Positions 59,831 to 64,000 of a DNA stretch of 64,000 nt are shown here, one piece after another. The position numbers were made by a program, and so were the translations under genes. The notes under the pieces are model-generated. The model did not search any database, had not been told where the DNA came from, and worked only from the letters and a program-made list of their open reading frames with translations. Each line of letters begins with the position of its first letter. Within the stretch, counting starts at the first letter, position 1. The DNA is from Tetranychus cinnabarinus (taxonomy: Eukaryota > Arthropoda > Arachnida > Trombidiformes > Tetranychidae), in assembly GCA_022266195.1 (NCBI GenBank), contig WHVY01000002.1:5099001-5163000 (forward strand). Direction: 5' to 3'.

Positions 59831-60584
59831 TTCTGTAATTTGCTGACTTCCGACAATACTTAGCAATGTGGCCTTTACCACCACATTCATTACAAATTTT
59901 AATTCGTGGTCTTGCATTCACAGCATTAGATTTTACCATTAAAGCTTCACCAGATTTTGTTTTATTATTAATGCGCTTCTCAACCAAAAGCAAATTTTGT
60001 TTCATTACCGATAACTTAATTTGAACACCTTCAATAATCTTACATTCAACACTTTCTTTAAAAACTTCATATTCTGAAGGTAAATCATCAAGAACTTTCA
60101 ATATCAATTCGTTTTCATCTACTTTCACTCCTAAAGCGAACAGTTGCTGAGTAATTGTTTCAAGCTGATTAAAGTAACTAAGAACAGTATGTGATGAGGT
60201 AAATTTCAATTCGGATAATTTTCTTTTGTGATGCCAAACATTCTGAGTTGCTCGTTGTTCTTTATAATCTAAAATATTTGAGTACATTTGGGCTGATGTC
60301 TTACAAGCAGTAATTAAATTTACAATACTTACAGGTATTGACGAAGTCATGATGGTTGCAATGGTGGCATCTTTCCTCTTCCATTGATCAATTTGCTTCG
60401 TTCGAGCAGCATGTTCCCTCGACTCGACTTCACCTTCTTCCAGTGGCAATGGTTCAGGACACGGCTCCTTGCCTAACAAAATATCCAATCCTCCTTTGGA
60501 TGCAGCAATTCGTTCAACATTAATCTTCCATAGTGGGTAGTTGAGTTCATCAAGTTTGACAATATTAAATTCACGTTCAGTCAT
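59796..60584 (-). CDS. copia gag (capsid/nucleocapsid)
   Basis: 262 residues starting at the first ATG after the 5' leader. The N-terminal two thirds are the UBN2/copia gag type (LDELNYPLWK near 11-20, then LDDLPSEYEVFKESV near 165-179). A CCHC zinc knuckle (C231, C234, H239, C244) follows. The frame ends in TAA at 59796-59798, where the pol frame is offset by one base, so pol would need a frameshift. By family knowledge it forms the virus-like particle. Confidence 0.93.
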   Translation of the reverse strand: MTEREFNIVKLDELNYPLWKINVERIAASKGGLDILLGKEPCPEPLPLEEGEVESREHAARTKQIDQWKRKDATIATIMTSSIPVSIVNLITACKTSAQMYSNILDYKEQRATQNVWHHKRKLSELKFTSSHTVLSYFNQLETITQQLFALGVKVDENELILKVLDDLPSEYEVFKESVECKIIEGVQIKLSVMKQNLLLVEKRINNKTKSGEALMVKSNAVNARPRIKICNECGGKGHIAKYCRKSANYRNNYGHKTNFKQ

Positions 60585-60782
60585 TTTGTTGAGATGACAA
60601 TTTTAATTGTAACGATAGAACACACAATTGAATAATTTAAATTCAATATAAATGAGCAAGAAAATTTAAGTGCAAAGCACAAAGATGAAGCTTTGAAGAT
60701 GAACGAAATTTTAAGATGAAAATATGTAGTTAAACACAATAGCAAAGCTTAACACAGCAACATATAAGTTTTACAAAAACGA

Positions 60783-60797
60783 GCTGGGCCCATAACC
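60783..60797 (-). promoter_or_regulatory. Primer-binding site, initiator tRNA-Met half
   Basis: The plus strand here reads GCTGGGCCCATAACC, which is the anticodon arm of eukaryotic initiator tRNA-Met itself. The coding strand is therefore complementary to that internal part of the tRNA, and it abuts the 5' LTR with no gap. Drosophila copia is known to prime with a half-molecule of the same tRNA. Confidence 0.9.
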
Positions 60798-61843
60798 TGT
60801 TGGTTTGAGGCAAAAAATTTATTGAACAGTAAGAAAGGTTTACAAGTTTACTTCTCTGGGTCTACATCACAACTGTTGTTGAGTTAAGGTTAACTCTTAT
60901 TTTTAAGAGAAGATTCAAATTTAGGTTTTCAACTGTCATCTTCATTACAGAGACATTTGTAAGATGACCTTTAGGTTATTGAAGTAAAAACTGGTTTTGT
61001 GAAAGGATAATTTAAGGAGAAAGTATTGAGAGGAAAAATGAAACAATCATGTTTGAGCTTTTTAAAGCTAAGTTGGACATTTGTGAAGCACACTGCGAAG
61101 GGTTGAATCAATTATTAAACTCTGAAGATGATCAGAGTTAAAGAAAATTAGTAATATGAGTCGGATTTGAATAACATAAGAAAATCATTAATTAACATGA
61201 GAATCGAGAAAATATCATGTTTGGGTTAATTTTAAATAAATCATTAAGTTTAATTTGGTGAGACTAATATCATTCGAAAGGGCTTGAAAAGGGCTTTCGA
61301 ATGATGTATTGTAAAAATGATGAAAACCTTAATTGTTGTTGAAATAAGATGATCCTTTGAAATATTCAATATTATTGAATAGACATGAGAGTTAAATTAT
61401 GTCGGTTTGTAGCTCGACACTGGATGAAGTTACAGACATGAAAAATATATTAATTAAAAGTATTTCAGATGCTCTTTCTAATGGTATGTTGATTGTCTTT
61501 GTCGGTTGTTTAATTCTGTTAATTTAGTGGGGTCGCCAGGATGACTTTCACCATTATATTCCCTATGTAAATACATAGAGTTTTGATGCCGGGCAAGTTA
61601 ATGTTTTAAGAGACTGTCTCGAGTTACAGTAATCAATTATATATCATTAGTTAGAGCTCAAAGAGACGAAGCTAATGATATATAAATCAATGTTGAAAAT
61701 TATGTGGTTAATGAAAAGCTGATGACCCAAGTTTGAGTCCGAAAAGTGAAAAAATTGAAAAATTTAAAGTTGAATGAAATAAATGGTAAATATGCTTCTA
61801 AGAGCTAATCAGTTGTAGTCATGAGGTCTGATTTCAACCAACA
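60798..61843 (-). repeat. 5' LTR of the copia element
   Basis: 1046 bp, nearly identical to 55057-56102. On the coding strand it contains the promoter by family knowledge; no TATA box is claimed. Confidence 0.96.
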
Positions 61844-61848
61844 TTCAT

Positions 61849-62115
61849 GGCTCAACATCTTTTCAAAATAAGGCAGTTTTCACTATTAGTTTAAAGAAAT
61901 AACTTATTCTTTAAACCAATTCAGCTCAAGCAAGTTCTGATGATGTTTAACGGAAGAAAAGCTGAAGTTAAAGTTAACAACGTTTTGGACTCTTTTTGGC
62001 CATCAGCAGAGGAATAGGATACCATTTGACCCTTGGACTTTCTTTTTGTATCGACGTCGAAACAAATATAATCTTTTGTGTTTTTATTAATCAAAATAAT
62101 TTTATCACCAGATGT
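61849..62115 (-). pseudogene. Chimeric BTB relic: exon 1 scrap joined to exon 2 end
   Basis: 61849-61875 continues the interrupted BTB exon 1 (antisense of the PYFEKMLSH region). At 61876 it changes abruptly into the 3' part of an exon 2 like that of 23525 and 36052 (61930-62115: AGTTCTGATGATGTTTAACGG, TTTTTGGCCA, GGAATAGGATACCATTTGAC), which breaks off at about 62115. The deletion removed the 5' end of one gene and most of another. Confidence 0.8.
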
Positions 62116-62960
62116 ATATTGTTAATTAAAGCTGATGGTGGACAATACGGTTCAAAAGGTGATTAAAAGAGATTGAAAAAGTGGTGGACATTTGGTGGTA
62201 AAAAGTCGGTCCCAGATTGATCTTTGAAAGCAACTATACGAGTTAAAATTGATTTATTAATATTGATAATTACTCGAAAATTTTGTTTGACTGACCTAAA
62301 ATATCATTTCATTTATGACGGAATCGATCCGAAAGATCACCTTATGTTTCATTGTCTTATTGGCTTATTCACTCCAATCACTTGATATCTCGACCTTTTG
62401 CTTAATCTTTAGTAAACAATTTTATTCAGGCAAGAAAGCAGTATAAAGCCGGTTATGTAGAATCCCAATTTTTTGTTACCCGAGATGACTATTTTAACCA
62501 ATCGGTGAATGACTTTCACTCCAGTTAGACTAGACTGAATGGCGCCAGACTTTTGTCTTACTTTAGAAGTGACGCATTGAGATAACAAACTTTCATCTTC
62601 TAGTTCAAATGGAACCGGCTTTTTTCACCACTTTCAAAGTGACTTTTCCATCACTTTTCACTTTATTGTCCAACAAATTGTCCACCACCCAAATCTAACA
62701 GATCCACTATTAATCGCCATAATATCCGAAAAGTGGTGAACAATTTTGTGGTCAATTTCTTTGAGAAAAGTATCATTAAAAAGTTATGGTGTTTGATTTG
62801 GGTGATGTGTTAAATTTGGGTGGTAATTATGGTTAATTTTGAATGAGCAACACCGATATTTGGACACAAAATTAAAAAACAAACTGTCAAATTTTCTCGA
62901 GATATTAATAAAACTTGAGGAGTTCTCTTAGGGTTAGTTAGTCTTTGTACAAGTTAGTCT
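62116..62960. other. Repeat-rich spacer
   Basis: Contains dispersed repeat A (62455-62615), surrounded by GGTGGACA / TGTCCACCA and ACCCAAAT / ATTTGGGT motifs in opposite orientation (near 62150-62200, 62670-62690 and 62800-62825). This suggests a decayed inverted-repeat element. No gene. Confidence 0.5.
62455..62615. repeat. Dispersed repeat A, copy 3
   Basis: Closest to copy 1 (shared ACCCGAGATGACTATTTTAA and GTGACGCATTGAGATAACAA). Confidence 0.72.
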
Positions 62961-62964
62961 TATT

Positions 62965-63865
62965 CTTCCTGCTATCTTCTTTTTTAGACTTTGACCTTTA
63001 ATTTTAAATTTTTCATGTGATAGGACAATGTAACTTTTAGCAACTTCATTCTCTGGACTTTGTAACAGAATAATTTGTAAAATGATTTCTCATCTCAAGA
63101 AAATTGTTGCTTTAATTAAAAATGGCTGAGATTTTTGAAAATGATAATTGACTTCCAACCTCGTAAATCATCATTAATACATCTGATGCAGTTATCCTGG
63201 AAGAATCATGTAATTCAATTTCCATTACTGATTGAGTTTAAGTAACACATGTATTTGAATCATTATCTGTTTAACGGTAACGGTGATTTTATTGGCCAGT
63301 TAAGGAATGTGAACAAAAGATGGAATGTTAATGATGAAGGGTTAACCATAAACAGTGAGAAAGCAAACATTGGTACACCCAAACTTCGTATAATTTGCCT
63401 TTTTGGAGTGCAGACATCTAACGTTCAAAAAAATAGAATGAGCAAATTTTTAGTTTCGGTGACTGAAAATAAAATTGACTAATATGAGTAAAAAAGTGAG
63501 CTCATTTGATTGTGAACTACTGTAATTTACAGTCACATCAATTTTCAATAGATTCTAGGGATAGCTTGAATAAATTTTGGATAAAATGTACTTTCGCTAT
63601 AGCATTGTTACACTCGTTTAATCTACAGCTAACCCATTCTTATTAAATTCAATTTAATACTTACATTGTTAGATGAAAAATCTGAAGAAATTATTTTATG
63701 ATTATAGTAATGATCAGTGTTCATCATTTACATGAACTAACTTGTAACCTGTTAGTAAACTGTACTTATAAAAATCTAGCCATTTGTAAGTCAATCTAGT
63801 CGTTAGAGTTCAGCAAATATAATATATTTTAAGAGACTCAATAGATCATAAATCACATGACCATA
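62965..63865. repeat. Conserved intergenic block, longest copy
   Basis: Matches 27780-28310 and 43430-44180 along most of its length, including a far end (CATTTGTAAGTCAATCTAG..GTTAGAGTT, near 63780) that in the 43430 copy lies just before a BTB exon 2. The plus-strand frame at 63249-63482 is not conserved in the other copies. 63866-64000 holds nothing recognised. Confidence 0.65.
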
Positions 63866-64000
63866 TCTGTTCGGTCACTTAACGGCAAGTGACATCGATT
63901 AATAATGCTTTACAATTTATTACTAATAGTGATGAATGATATCCATGAACAAAGTTTTTTAAAAGGAATGAAAAAATGTCAAACTGCTCAAATGTGTGAT

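Larger units (their letters stand above)
55057..61843 (-). mobile_element. Full-length copia (Ty1/copia) retrotransposon
   Basis: 6787 bp with two 1046-bp LTRs, both TGTTGG...CCAACA, flanked by the 5-bp target duplication TTCAT (55052-55056 and 61844-61848). Only two base differences between the LTRs were noticed, so insertion is recent. Coding is on the minus strand in the copia order gag, protease, integrase, reverse transcriptase, RNase H. It is not capable of normal expression as it stands because of a gag/pol frame change and an in-frame stop. It sits in exon 1 of a BTB gene. Confidence 0.97.

Noticed and set aside
63249..63482. 77-codon plus-strand frame
   Set aside because: Lies in the conserved intergenic block, but the other copies have indels that break it.
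1..64000. tRNA or rRNA genes
   Set aside because: The only tRNA-like match noticed is the 15-base primer-binding site of the copia element; no cloverleaf or rRNA sequence was recognised.

Overview
The window reads as AT-rich animal nuclear DNA. It has spliced genes with short introns (about 170-360 bp), GT..AG splice sites, LTR and DNA transposons, and no sign of operons. The best guess is an arthropod, possibly a spider mite or another trombidiform mite. That rests on general knowledge that such mites carry expanded DEG/ENaC-like families and arthropod-type copia and mariner elements; it is inference, not proof.

The dominant content is one tandemly expanded gene family, almost all on the minus strand, at roughly one copy per 2-3 kb. 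The canonical gene has two exons and one phase-2 intron. Exon 1 (about 330-350 codons) encodes a BTB domain, a BACK domain, a Cys-rich linker with a Cx(5-6)CxC pattern, and the start of a divergent Kelch-like region. Exon 2 (about 170-190 codons) encodes the rest of a degenerate Kelch-like propeller. Most members keep the phi-x-E motif of Cullin-3-binding BTB proteins, so they are plausibly substrate adaptors of Cullin-3 ubiquitin ligases. Nine members look intact (at 1757, 8342, 11389, 15297, 18023, 20752, 30032, 32698 and 41393). The others are frameshifted, truncated, hit by transposons, or reduced to fragments, which is typical of birth-and-death evolution.

Embedded in the array are two near-identical intronless DEG/ENaC-like channel genes (4153-5385 and 38309-39541) and at least two ENaC relics. 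Layout: 0-15 kb holds a BTB array plus ENaC copy 1; 15-28 kb holds five BTB members; 28-30 kb is a BTB relic split by a Tc1/mariner-type element; 30-46 kb is a second version of the 15-28 kb block with ENaC copy 2 inserted; 46-52 kb holds decaying copies, including one inverted relic on the plus strand; 52-62 kb is a BTB gene destroyed by a 1 kb foldback element and a full 6.8 kb copia retrotransposon; 62-64 kb is relic and conserved spacer. The order 15297/18023/23525/25774 is mirrored by 30032/32698/36052/41393, so multi-gene blocks were duplicated as units.

The copia element is young (two LTR differences noticed over 1046 bp). It has a primer-binding site matching the anticodon arm of initiator tRNA-Met, but its coding region is broken by a gag/pol frame change and an in-frame stop. 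All four larger transposon insertions recognised here sit in BTB coding exons.
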